Virus record (IMG/VR): IMGVR_UViG_3300027299_000001
Location: 62,001-126,000 of that record
DNA: 64,000 bases
Source: a virus
Strand: one strand, 5' to 3'
Below are positions 16,958 to 25,314 of this stretch, piece by piece. Position 1 is the first letter of the stretch; every line of letters begins with the position of its first letter. The translations under genes were made by a program, and so were the position numbers. The notes beneath the pieces were generated by a model. It did no database searches. It saw nothing but the letters and a program-made list of their open reading frames with translations, and was not told the DNA's origin.

Positions 16958-17638
16958 TTAACTATACTTTGCTAAAAACCTCTTTTCACTATTTTTCCAT
17001 CTTTCATTATCTGTAGAACTCAGTCCGCCTGATGCGTGTGTGACATGGATAGGAACTGTTGACATTTTCAACCCTGCTTTATTTGCGCGAAGACAAAAAT
17101 CAATATCATAATGATGGAAATCGAATTGAGGATCAAAAAGCACACCATTATCCATAAGTGCCTTTCTATTAGCAGCTAAAAACAGCCCATCCATAACGAT
17201 GCATCTAGATGGGGAAGGTCCAAAAGATGTTGCGAAAGATTGGTTTGTATTTGGAATATAATGATTCACAAATCCCATCCATTGTTCTCTAGGTGACATT
17301 AAATGCCAAAGTGCCGGTGATTTGATTTCTGTATTAGAACTACCAGCAAGACCCAAGATGTCGTAATTTTCAAATCCTTCTTTCAATTTTTCAAACCAAA
17401 AAATATCTTCAATTACGACATCATCATGAACACACACTACATAATCATGCTCACATTCCAAAATTGCATGGTTGTAAATTTCGGATAGGCCTTGCTTATT
17501 GTTATAAGCAACATATGTCTGGTCCGAGACTTTAGCCTTTCTCAAGAACTTTCCAAGATGGGAATTACACCAAAAATCGTAATGGTGCATTTTTGTCGCT
17601 GTGATGAAATAAATATCAGTACTTTTCATAATTCTCAT
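16958..17638 (-). CDS. Glycosyltransferase (family 2-like, Glyco_tranf_2_5 type)
   Basis: 226 residues. GLSEIYNHAILECEHDYVVCVHDDVVIED carries a GT-A core with an HDD metal motif, and later GFVNHYIPN, CIVMDGLFLAANRKAL and FHHYDIDFCLRANKAGL resemble StrF/LPS-type transferases. It lies inside the queC operon between queC and the amidotransferase, with a 4-nt overlap to queC, so its acceptor might be a modified base rather than a cell-wall sugar. That is an inference. The start may also be the Met at residue 4. Confidence 0.75.
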   Translation of the reverse strand: MRIMKSTDIYFITATKMHHYDFWCNSHLGKFLRKAKVSDQTYVAYNNKQGLSEIYNHAILECEHDYVVCVHDDVVIEDIFWFEKLKEGFENYDILGLAGSSNTEIKSPALWHLMSPREQWMGFVNHYIPNTNQSFATSFGPSPSRCIVMDGLFLAANRKALMDNGVLFDPQFDFHHYDIDFCLRANKAGLKMSTVPIHVTHASGGLSSTDNERWKNSEKRFLAKYS

Positions 17639-18372
17639 TGAATGCCGTATTTCTCATAGTCAATGGAAATTGCATATTCCATGGAATCTTTTAACCCGGC
17701 ATTAATAAATCCTTGTAATCTATTGGCGCATGCGACACATTCGCCGCATGAAAGTGTTTTAACACCCGGAATATAAACCGGGTCGTAGCATGTCCATGTC
17801 AGTTCGAATGGTACGTTTAATTCTGCACCTCTTCTAATGATTTCTTCTTTATTCATCGTCATTAGAGGTGCTTTAATTTCAATGCTATTTTTACGATTAA
17901 GGCAAATAACTCTATTAATTGCTTCCAAAAACTCTGCAGAAGCGTCCCAATAACCCGACAGAGTATCTGCTTGTTGTGCTCCATAATATACTTCATTTGA
18001 TTCTGTGCTTTCAGCGAAACCTACCGCAGTGCTCAGCATAATCATATTACGATTAGGCACGTAACTTAGTGGCTGCGGATCTCCAAGAACATCTTTTGCT
18101 TTTGGTATGTCATATTCTCCGTTGAGCAATGCAGATGTTTGCAAGTAGTCAAAAACATGCTTCAACGAAATTTCATGTAAAATTACTTTGTTGTTCGAAA
18201 GCGCCGCCAAATGATCTACTACTGCAGCTGCTCTGGCACATTCAATGGAATGCTTTTGGCCATAGAAGAAATTCAAACAATATAAAACTTCACCTTCTTC
18301 TAATTTTGAAGCGACGTCATACAACAGCACTGTGGAATCTAAGCCGCCGCTAAAGATAATAACCTTATTCAT
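17635..18372 (-). CDS. queC: 7-cyano-7-deazaguanine synthase (preQ0 synthase)
   Basis: 245 residues from ATG 18372. The SGGLDST PP-loop at residues 8-14 binds ATP, and the C-terminus has the zinc set C..CGECVACANRL. QueC turns 7-carboxy-7-deazaguanine into preQ0 using ammonia and ATP. The upstream extension of the open frame lies before the promoter, so ATG 18372 is preferred: a TATATT box ends 5 nt before it. First gene of a nine-gene operon closed by the terminator at 13778. In phages QueC usually serves DNA modification. Confidence 0.92.
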   Translation of the reverse strand: MNKVIIFSGGLDSTVLLYDVASKLEEGEVLYCLNFFYGQKHSIECARAAAVVDHLAALSNNKVILHEISLKHVFDYLQTSALLNGEYDIPKAKDVLGDPQPLSYVPNRNMIMLSTAVGFAESTESNEVYYGAQQADTLSGYWDASAEFLEAINRVICLNRKNSIEIKAPLMTMNKEEIIRRGAELNVPFELTWTCYDPVYIPGVKTLSCGECVACANRLQGFINAGLKDSMEYAISIDYEKYGIQ

Positions 18373-18377
18373 AAATA

Positions 18378-18406
18378 AATATAACATACGGAAATGATGG
18401 TTGCAA
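18378..18406 (-). promoter_or_regulatory. Early sigma70-type promoter of the queC operon, leaderless geometry
   Basis: On the minus strand TTGCAA (18401-18406), 17-bp spacer, TATATT (18378-18383), then 5 nt to the queC ATG. It shares the same -35 sequence and start spacing as the kinase promoter at 1728-1756. Confidence 0.65.
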
Positions 18407-18410
18407 CTAA

Positions 18411-18420
18411 TAAATAAATA
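18411..18420 (+). promoter_or_regulatory. Late-type box TAAATAAATA, 4 nt before start
   Basis: ACTAATAAATAAATATTGTATG precedes the gene at 18425; two overlapping TAAATA hexamers end 8 and 4 nt before the ATG. It is divergent from and adjacent to the queC promoter. Confidence 0.4.
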
Positions 18421-18424
18421 TTGT

Positions 18425-19270
18425 ATGGCAAACCTCAAACAAATTTTCCTAAACACATTACTCGAACAGGAAGCTCCTGAATCTGAAACCAATTATGATG
18501 CACAACAAGATGAGGCACCTCTTCGTGATCGTCTTGCAAAAAATGATGTGCCTGAAGATGCATTAGACGTAGAGCCTGGACCCCCTAACACTGGATACAA
18601 AGCCGAAGTTGCCGCAGCAGAGGATTGGATTCAAAATATTGATGAGTTTGTCAAATACCTAAATGATACTGCGACTGGATCTATTAACCGACAAGTCAAC
18701 GTATTAGATAGAGATAATAGTGTGTTTAAGGGAATTGCATCACGTATTTCGGATAAGGTTGCGCGTGTTTCAAGCGACTTAGCTGAACTTAAAGAAATTA
18801 TTGCTGGGTTTGTTATCGCATCGGATCGCAAGGCTAAGAACATTAGAATGGCTGATTCTTTTGAAAGTGAATTAACTCCGTCTGAAATCGTGATTGAGAG
18901 ATTATCACGTTGCGGGTTTGAGTATAAATCGTCATCGCCAGCATCGCATAGAATGGTGCTTGAAACAGCAGACGGTGAGTTATTTGCTGAAATCAATCAA
19001 GAAGGTCTCGTCAATGGCGAGAGCATTGATGAGTACATGGAACGTCTTAATGCAGAATACAACATCACTGAACTAATCGATGATGCCGATGAAACCATTA
19101 TCGGTGAAGATGTTATCATGGATGAAAAAATCGTCAAGCAAATTAAAGAAATCGATGTAAAATTGGCTACAAAGTGGGACTACGATTTATACATCAAACG
19201 CCGCGAGCTTTTGTCTAAGATGGAAACTAACTACATTGATGTCGCCAAAAGCTTAGTCGAGGGTGATTAA
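18425..19270 (+). CDS. Hypothetical acidic protein, possible head-associated protein
   Basis: 281 residues from ATG 18425 (MANLKQIFLNTLLEQEAPES). An N-terminal amphipathic helix is followed by an acidic, Pro-rich segment, a helical middle and a small alpha/beta part. The N-terminus looks like those of other late, possibly packaged proteins here (13018 and 32416). No family recognised. It has late-type boxes just upstream and converges on the primase gene, overlapping its end by 4 bases. Confidence 0.6.
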   Translation: MANLKQIFLNTLLEQEAPESETNYDAQQDEAPLRDRLAKNDVPEDALDVEPGPPNTGYKAEVAAAEDWIQNIDEFVKYLNDTATGSINRQVNVLDRDNSVFKGIASRISDKVARVSSDLAELKEIIAGFVIASDRKAKNIRMADSFESELTPSEIVIERLSRCGFEYKSSSPASHRMVLETADGELFAEINQEGLVNGESIDEYMERLNAEYNITELIDDADETIIGEDVIMDEKIVKQIKEIDVKLATKWDYDLYIKRRELLSKMETNYIDVAKSLVEGD

Positions 19271-20301
19271 TTTATTTGCATGTATGATGCTTTTGCAGCA
19301 ATGCCGTTCTTAGCATGCTTTAGTAGAATTTGATAAGGAAATTCATTTATTTTCTTATCAATGCAAATATCATTGATATCTTTATATATAGATAACGCAG
19401 CCGGCCATACAAATACGGTTTCCCCTTTGTCTACTAATTCAATAAATTTATCAGTAACATCTTCATTGCGATCTTGATATGGATTGTCCAAAACCCATAC
19501 AATTTTATAAAACGCCTTTAGTGTTTCTAATTGGCTCTCTTGTTTTGGAGTGCATGCAATTCCCGCAACTGCTACTCCATTTTTGACAAAGCATGCGTCT
19601 ACAGGGCCTTCAAAAATAAAGCAATAGTCAATGTCGTTATTTACATTATTCAAATTGAATATGCTTTTGTCTGAATTGATTTTTGACAAATATTTTGGGC
19701 CATCGTCATTGTCATTTATTTTTCTAGATTGGTAAAAGCAGATTTTATTACCAATATCGTAAAATGGGATGATAATACGATCTCCGTGGTATTTGTCCTT
19801 GTGTGAAAAATAAATCGCCTTTGGTCTGTTTATGGCAGTATCTAATTTTCTCATTTTAAGATACTTAACTGCTTTCGTTACAGCAGGGTCACTTTTATAA
19901 AAATCGATTACATTATCATCTAGCAGATTGATTGCATCGGTGGGTAGGTCCGGAATTGTGTATGTCTGTGATGATGCCTCTAATTTCTTAAAAAATTTGC
20001 CACCGGTGCCCATATCAAATCCATAATTTTTCATGGCATCATTAACAATTTGAGACGGGCTTTGTCCTGTGACCTCTTTAATCCACCACAGCGCCGTCCA
20101 TGAGTTTTGACAATTATGGCAAAACATTGAATTTGAACCTGGGTAATAGTAAAGCCTTTTTTTCTTTAACCAACTTTTACCTTCTCTGCATATTGGGCAT
20201 GATGCGTTATATTTGTCCCCAACTCGCCGAGCTTTGCCTGCATGAAGGTAAAACTTCTCAAGCACATAATCAGCTGGTAAATTATTGTCAAATTCGCTCA
20301 T
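19267..20301 (-). CDS. 61: DNA primase (gp61 type)
   Basis: 344 residues, as in T4 gp61 (342). A zinc-binding N-terminus with CPIC (35-38) and CHNC (61-64), then the RNA polymerase core: GDRIIIPFYD and the TOPRIM Glu in CFIFEGPVDACFV. A conserved WVLDNP segment carries the acidic metal residue. It would make primers with the gp41 helicase encoded at 60245. Start overlaps a divergent late promoter; a possible TATACT box sits 7 nt before the ATG. Confidence 0.88.
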   Translation of the reverse strand: MSEFDNNLPADYVLEKFYLHAGKARRVGDKYNASCPICREGKSWLKKKRLYYYPGSNSMFCHNCQNSWTALWWIKEVTGQSPSQIVNDAMKNYGFDMGTGGKFFKKLEASSQTYTIPDLPTDAINLLDDNVIDFYKSDPAVTKAVKYLKMRKLDTAINRPKAIYFSHKDKYHGDRIIIPFYDIGNKICFYQSRKINDNDDGPKYLSKINSDKSIFNLNNVNNDIDYCFIFEGPVDACFVKNGVAVAGIACTPKQESQLETLKAFYKIVWVLDNPYQDRNEDVTDKFIELVDKGETVFVWPAALSIYKDINDICIDKKINEFPYQILLKHAKNGIAAKASYMQIN

Positions 20302-20310
20302 CTCTCTAAG

Positions 20311-20318
20311 TATAAATA
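20311..20318 (+). promoter_or_regulatory. Late promoter TATAAATA, 8 nt before start
   Basis: CTAAGTATAAATAAGGACTATATG contains the exact T4 late octamer TATAAATA and, overlapping it, TAAGTA. This is the best match to the T4 consensus in the window and starts the baseplate transcription unit. Confidence 0.65.
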
Positions 20319-20326
20319 AGGACTAT

Positions 20327-20692
20327 ATGAATTATAACGAATTGGTTGCATATTATCAAGTGAAATTATTAGGTGAAAAGGATTATCGTGGGTACAATCC
20401 TGATAATTTCGACCGTAAACATCAGAACATCACTACAACCAAGGACAAAAATCAATTTCGTCCTTACAACAAGGTATCACAGACACTAACGACATCTGCC
20501 GACCAAATGCTAAAGAATATAGATAAATCTGCTCCTGGCTCGATTATGAAAGTAACAGACCCAATAGCACAAGAAATAATGACATTCTATAACGTACGGC
20601 CTACCGAAAAAGAACCCGAAAAGAGATTGAACTCTGCTAATGGGTTAATGCTCATTCTCATAAATGGTGCATACTCATTGAAAAAAGAATAA
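20327..20692 (+). CDS. Hypothetical late protein
   Basis: 121 residues from ATG 20327 (MNYNELVAYYQVKLLGEKDY). A Tyr-rich, charged N-terminus, a Ser/Thr/Lys-rich middle and a hydrophobic end (GLMLILINGAYSLKK). No family recognised. First gene of the baseplate unit, under a T4-like late promoter; probably a virion or assembly protein. Confidence 0.65.
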   Translation: MNYNELVAYYQVKLLGEKDYRGYNPDNFDRKHQNITTTKDKNQFRPYNKVSQTLTTSADQMLKNIDKSAPGSIMKVTDPIAQEIMTFYNVRPTEKEPEKRLNSANGLMLILINGAYSLKKE

Positions 20693-20700
20693 ACTCAATT

Positions 20701-21465
20701 ATGTATTGCCCAGAACCTCAACCATATAAATTTAATCTAGCAGCTGGTGCCGACGCCGACAAAGGACCAATACCTGCTTTTTTGGATTTGTTAGGAAAAT
20801 GGCCTACGTCAATTCCTCTCAAGACTATGTGGTCTGTAGAACTGACAGTGCCTCGAGTGATGAATACATATTTGTCTGAGCCTTTATCAAATCCATCAAT
20901 ATCATATGGCGTGAAGGGGGCCGACGCTGCAAAATCATGGGATGTAGATGATCAGCGTCAAGAGATTGTGACAGCAACTACAAAAGAAATAAATGGGTGG
21001 TATTTGGGAAATATGTTGGCTACGGGTGTTGATTTTATATCTGACGGGATTACAACTAAAAGGGCTGCTGTAGAAAAATCTGCTGGTTACTTGGGTGGTA
21101 TCCTTACTGAGGGTCGTAATGAATTAGATGCGTTGCGTATATCTTTTCTCGAGACTAATATATCATATGTGGATACTGCAATTCGCCCATGGATGATCAA
21201 TGTTGCTGCCGATAGTTTGGTTGCTTATAATCGCCGCGACAATTTGAAATTGCGGAGCGATATTATATGCAGCTTATATGCACTAACTGGCCCGGGTAAA
21301 GCACCTATCAAAAGAAAGACGTATTATTTTTATAATGCTTTTCCTTCAAGTATAGCCGGCGAAAAATATGCATCTGTGGGGGATTCGTCTATAATATCAA
21401 CCACTGTTAATTTTTCCTATTCTCATTATTCGATTATATCTGGGAAAACATTTAGTGGATCTTGA
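20701..21465 (+). CDS. Baseplate tube protein (gp54-like, tail-tube fold)
   Basis: 254 residues. The C-terminal half has the tube-fold order: DALRISFLETN, a TAIRPWMINV helix, KRKTYYFYNAFPSSIAG and IISTTVNFSYSHYSII, as in T4 gp54 and gp19. It lies at the start of the hub gene block. T4 gp54 caps the baseplate and starts tube assembly. The family is supported by fold pattern and location; gp48 is better matched by the gene at 25315. Confidence 0.55.
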   Translation: MYCPEPQPYKFNLAAGADADKGPIPAFLDLLGKWPTSIPLKTMWSVELTVPRVMNTYLSEPLSNPSISYGVKGADAAKSWDVDDQRQEIVTATTKEINGWYLGNMLATGVDFISDGITTKRAAVEKSAGYLGGILTEGRNELDALRISFLETNISYVDTAIRPWMINVAADSLVAYNRRDNLKLRSDIICSLYALTGPGKAPIKRKTYYFYNAFPSSIAGEKYASVGDSSIISTTVNFSYSHYSIISGKTFSGS

Positions 21466-21491
21466 AACCCGTTCATAGTAATTAACTTTTA

Positions 21492-22397
21492 ATGATATTG
21501 CGGTCGTTTAATAAGATTTGGATACCAAGTGCTGAGAAAGAATTATTCTTCGCTGAGATAACGCACGACCAAGAAAAAATTCTTGCAAAGGCTGCGAAGC
21601 AGACAACGCTAAATTCTTCGTCATTTTGTTTTGCTATTGACAAAATCATGCAAGAAAATTGCATGGAATCTTATAATGATTTTAATATCATTGATCGATT
21701 ATATTATGCCATATACACCCGAGGGTATTGCTTCGATAAAGAGTTAAAGTATTCCGTTGAATGTGATTGTGGTGATACTATGTCTTTTAATTTGGAGATT
21801 GATGAGGTACTCAGCAAAATTAAATATGCAGACACACATCTTAGTATTGATTTTGGTAATGTATTGCGATATACTATCGGTTGGCCCCGGATTGTAAATG
21901 ATCTTGAGTATAGAAGACTGTCAGACAAAAAAGGAACGCTAGATCACAATTTATGGAGATCGTCGTTCATAAAAGAGATGTCTATTGAAGGTAATAATGT
22001 CCCTTCACATTTTCTTACCGTTGAAAATAATTTCAAGTTGTTAACTGAGTTGGGTGTGTCTGTAACGTCTAATTTTTATAAGACTATTGATGCTTTTATT
22101 GAGAAGGAAACCTATAAAGAAATCGCGTATTCTTATCGATGTTTCAATTGTGGATCGTTGCTGTATCATCTCGATACATCTCTAGACTCATTGTTTAATT
22201 TTGTGATATCTATATACAATGCAAATCTCCAAGATTTATATACAAAGGAAATGAATTTCATGACTCTTTTCCCTGGGCAACCAATCAATCAATTAATTCC
22301 AATTGAAAGAGACCATCTCATTTCTCTGAAAATCAATTCGACACAACAACAACGTGAGACATCGGATTATGAAGATCAATTTCTTGATATAATGTAA
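21492..22397 (+). CDS. Baseplate hub assembly protein (gp51/gp26-like) with four-Cys site
   Basis: 301 residues. The N-terminus (WIPSAEKELFFAEITHDQEKILAKAA) resembles the T4 gp26-type pattern 'P.s.k.y.f..lt..eek.i.ka'. CDCG (about 91-94) and CFNCG (about 217-221) would form a zinc site, not known in T4 gp26. Adjacent gene 22417 is of the same general type, so the two may be the gp51/gp26 pair. Starts 27 nt after the tube-fold gene. Confidence 0.5.
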   Translation: MILRSFNKIWIPSAEKELFFAEITHDQEKILAKAAKQTTLNSSSFCFAIDKIMQENCMESYNDFNIIDRLYYAIYTRGYCFDKELKYSVECDCGDTMSFNLEIDEVLSKIKYADTHLSIDFGNVLRYTIGWPRIVNDLEYRRLSDKKGTLDHNLWRSSFIKEMSIEGNNVPSHFLTVENNFKLLTELGVSVTSNFYKTIDAFIEKETYKEIAYSYRCFNCGSLLYHLDTSLDSLFNFVISIYNANLQDLYTKEMNFMTLFPGQPINQLIPIERDHLISLKINSTQQQRETSDYEDQFLDIM

Positions 22398-22416
22398 TTT
22401 GGACATAATTAAATGC

Positions 22417-23250
22417 ATGCCAGAATCAATAAAAATCCTCGACTTTAATGACGCGTTAAATCTTATTAAGAAAAATACAATGTCTGCGGCAACTGCTGTA
22501 TGGATTCCATCTCTATCTCGTTCGTTTAAATTCAGACAACTCACAACACAGCAGCACAAAGAACTTTTAAAATGTGCCATTAATGCGTCTGTTTTGAAGT
22601 CCGAGATGAATATTGTTCTGTATAATATTTTGAAAGACTGCCTAGTTGACGATGCTAATGTGGATCAATTTACTATTTTGGATAAAATAGCCATATGCTA
22701 TCAATTGCGTCGATTTAATTCTGGTAATTTTGTCAAATGCGAATTTAATGTTGATGGTGTCAAGCATTATAATAATTTTGATATTGATATTGCTATTGAC
22801 AATTTTGAACAAAACTACTCATCAGTTGTATTAGATTCCGTTATCAATTCAAGCAATCTTCAAGTACGAGTTAGCATCCCGACTCTAAAAACACAAAAGG
22901 AAATTGATGAATATGTGGTTAATAATCATATAGCAGATCTTCATACTATATCAGATGAGGAGCCAAATTCTTTAAATAATTTCTTGGCTGAGATTATTAT
23001 CTACAACATTATCCAATTCATTGATGAAATTGATATTAATGGCAGTACTATTGCCTTTAATAAACTAACAGTAGATGAACGCATTCAATTAGTCAATCAG
23101 CTTGATAAGTCTACATTTGATAAAATTTCTAAATTCGTATCAGAATTTAATCAATTAAAGGAAACACTCATCAATAATAAATTTGAATACAACGGCACCA
23201 CTATTAATTTTCCATTAGATCTTAACTCGAATTTCTTTGTGACCGAATAA
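22417..23250 (+). CDS. 26: Baseplate hub protein (gp26 type)
   Basis: 278 residues from ATG 22417; the longer non-ATG reading is not needed. VWIPSLSRSFKFRQLTTQQHKELLKCA followed by TILDKIAICYQLRR matches the T4 base-plate protein family (gp26). An acidic helical C-terminal half follows. Role: assembly of the central hub before wedges join. Sits between the gp51-like gene and the candidate hub/tape-measure protein. Confidence 0.6.
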   Translation: MPESIKILDFNDALNLIKKNTMSAATAVWIPSLSRSFKFRQLTTQQHKELLKCAINASVLKSEMNIVLYNILKDCLVDDANVDQFTILDKIAICYQLRRFNSGNFVKCEFNVDGVKHYNNFDIDIAIDNFEQNYSSVVLDSVINSSNLQVRVSIPTLKTQKEIDEYVVNNHIADLHTISDEEPNSLNNFLAEIIIYNIIQFIDEIDINGSTIAFNKLTVDERIQLVNQLDKSTFDKISKFVSEFNQLKETLINNKFEYNGTTINFPLDLNSNFFVTE

Positions 23251-23266
23251 TAAGACACGTCGGCTG

Positions 23267-23272
23267 TAAATA
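23267..23272 (+). promoter_or_regulatory. Late promoter box TAAATA, 5 nt before start
   Basis: GGCTGTAAATAATAATATGG in front of the gene at 23278: TAAATA, ATAAT, ATG. Confidence 0.5.
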
Positions 23273-23277
23273 ATAAT

Positions 23278-25311
23278 ATGGCCGATGAATCCACACGCAT
23301 TAATCTATCTGACGTACGTATCAATATGTCAGATCTGCAAGATTTGATCGGAAGGCGTGAGACTGAAGAAATTTCGTATGCGCTAGCACGTGCAATTAAA
23401 GAAAAGGTATCAGCATCGATAACTAAATCTGATTTATTAATTGATCTAGGAGATAGGGTCAATAAAATTTTAGATTCTACAATGGATGATTCATTGGCAA
23501 ATGCAATTCGCCCATCGATAATAGAATCTCTGAAGCTTAATTTATCTGACAATATCAAGAATACTAATTTCATTGATACTTCAAAGTCAGTCAATATATT
23601 CGACGAATTAAAAATACCTCTAGCTGAACAATATAGTACATTCGCTGCAGAATTATTTCAGCGCGCCTCATCTCAAACGTCAAATATAGATTTCAAAGCG
23701 TTAATTGAGGCTGGGTTTAATAATTCATTATTTGCACCTCAAAGTATTCCTCAGATAAATATCGAGAGCATTAAAGCTGATTTATCAAAATTGGCTTCAA
23801 ACAATGCTCAGCCCTCGGCGCCTACTGTGAATTATGCATCTAATGATATGCTAAATGCATTGAAGGTGCAGAATACAACACAACAACAAAATGCAATATT
23901 TGATGCAGAGGTGACTGCTACTCCTGTTGTTCTTCAAGATGTCGGAGATAATGCTGTTAGTAAATTGAAGGGATTGTTCGCAGCTTCTGATCAAATTAGT
24001 GCAGGCAAACGGAATGAAGTATCTTCTGAAGAAATGGGAGGCGGGGGTCTATTAGGTGGCTTGGTAGATTCAGTTTCTGAATTATTTGGAGGGGGCGGAT
24101 CTGCCAGATCTAGAAAACCATCTGGCGGGGGATCTCGTTCGGGTTCCGGCGGCGCGACCGGTTCTGGTTCCAGACCAAGAGGTTCGCGTGCAGCAAGAGC
24201 ACCCAAACCCTCAAGAGGGGTTGTTTCGAGAGGAGCAGGTGCTGTTAGACGTGCTGCCACGAGAAGCGCTAAGACCGTTGCCAAAATAGGAGGCAAAGCG
24301 TTGCGAGCTGCCGGGGGTATTGCAAAGGGTGCTGGCGCAATGGCTTCATCAGCAGGTAAAATGCTAGGCCCTCTCGCACTTGCCGTAACTGCGGGGCAGG
24401 CTGTCGGGACTGTTCAAGACTTATTATCTGATGAAGGCAAGGAGCGTCTATTAATGGAATCTGAGCAAATGAGAAAGCGAAGTGGTGTTGGTGGATTCCT
24501 AGAAAATACTTTGGATTTAGTTTCGAACCCATCTGATTATCTTGCAAAGACTGGCATGGTTGCTGGTGGTGATATCGCCAAAAAAATCTACGGATCTGAT
24601 CAGATAGATGCTAATTTAGTGGCAAGCAATAAGCAAAATACAGATTTAGCTCAAAGTGCACGTGCGTCTATTGAGAAAAGAAATGAGTTATTGGGTGCAA
24701 CTAATGAAGGTAAAGAATTGCTACAAAATTTGAATATCGGAGCTTCGTTAATTAAAAGCAATGCTGCTGCTGTTAAAACAGATGCAGGTGAAATTCAGCG
24801 AATAAATCCTGGCATGGCTGCTGTTATTCTTGACAAGTATCAGGGAGACACACAAAAAACAATCGACGAGATGAGACGAATCAATTCGTTGCCTGGTGCT
24901 GATGCTGTTAAAGAAATTGAATTATTAAAGCAACAATTTAATAAACTACAACAAAGTTCTTCTGAAAGAACAACACCAGTGCAAAGCACCCCAATAGTAA
25001 ATCCGTCACCAATGCTCGCACCCCCACAGGACTATAGCACTCCGGCTGTTACTCGGAATACCGAAAGCATAACGCCTCTGGTTGCATCGAGCAGTGATAT
25101 CAAGAACATGACATCAGTCATTTCGTCAAAATTAGACACACTAAACAATATGATCCCACAACTTGCACCACCAGATAGCGGCAGTGATACATCTGTTGTT
25201 GTTAGTACCGGTGGTGAATCTGGTGGTGGATTTGGGGGATCTAGAGATCCAGCATATGAATTTAGAATTTCATCATGGAATCGTATTCGAGGCAATTCAA
25301 TCGTACATTAA
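23278..25311 (+). CDS. Candidate tape-measure / hub protein (gp29 position)
   Basis: 677 residues. Helical N-terminal 150; Gln/Asn-rich linker; a Gly-Ser-Arg-rich basic stretch (about 253-325); an Ala/Gly-rich hydrophobic segment (about 340-385) that could enter a membrane, as tape measures do; then long helices and a Pro/Ser-rich tail. T4 gp29 has 590 residues and lies before gene 48, as here. The assignment is by position, size and composition only; sequence similarity to gp29 was not recognised. The basic segment is markedly G+C-rich compared with its flanks. Confidence 0.5.
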   Translation: MADESTRINLSDVRINMSDLQDLIGRRETEEISYALARAIKEKVSASITKSDLLIDLGDRVNKILDSTMDDSLANAIRPSIIESLKLNLSDNIKNTNFIDTSKSVNIFDELKIPLAEQYSTFAAELFQRASSQTSNIDFKALIEAGFNNSLFAPQSIPQINIESIKADLSKLASNNAQPSAPTVNYASNDMLNALKVQNTTQQQNAIFDAEVTATPVVLQDVGDNAVSKLKGLFAASDQISAGKRNEVSSEEMGGGGLLGGLVDSVSELFGGGGSARSRKPSGGGSRSGSGGATGSGSRPRGSRAARAPKPSRGVVSRGAGAVRRAATRSAKTVAKIGGKALRAAGGIAKGAGAMASSAGKMLGPLALAVTAGQAVGTVQDLLSDEGKERLLMESEQMRKRSGVGGFLENTLDLVSNPSDYLAKTGMVAGGDIAKKIYGSDQIDANLVASNKQNTDLAQSARASIEKRNELLGATNEGKELLQNLNIGASLIKSNAAAVKTDAGEIQRINPGMAAVILDKYQGDTQKTIDEMRRINSLPGADAVKEIELLKQQFNKLQQSSSERTTPVQSTPIVNPSPMLAPPQDYSTPAVTRNTESITPLVASSSDIKNMTSVISSKLDTLNNMIPQLAPPDSGSDTSVVVSTGGESGGGFGGSRDPAYEFRISSWNRIRGNSIVH

Positions 25312-25314
25312 TAT

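Noticed and set aside
17730-17765. ACCCGG/CCGGGT stem within queC
   Set aside because: Only 6 bp with an 8-nt loop and no T-run; explained by chance.
23991-24296. Minus-strand Pro-rich frame
   Set aside because: Mirror image of the Gly/Arg/Ser-rich part of the plus-strand hub gene; such Pro/Leu-rich shadows arise from G+C-rich sense codons.
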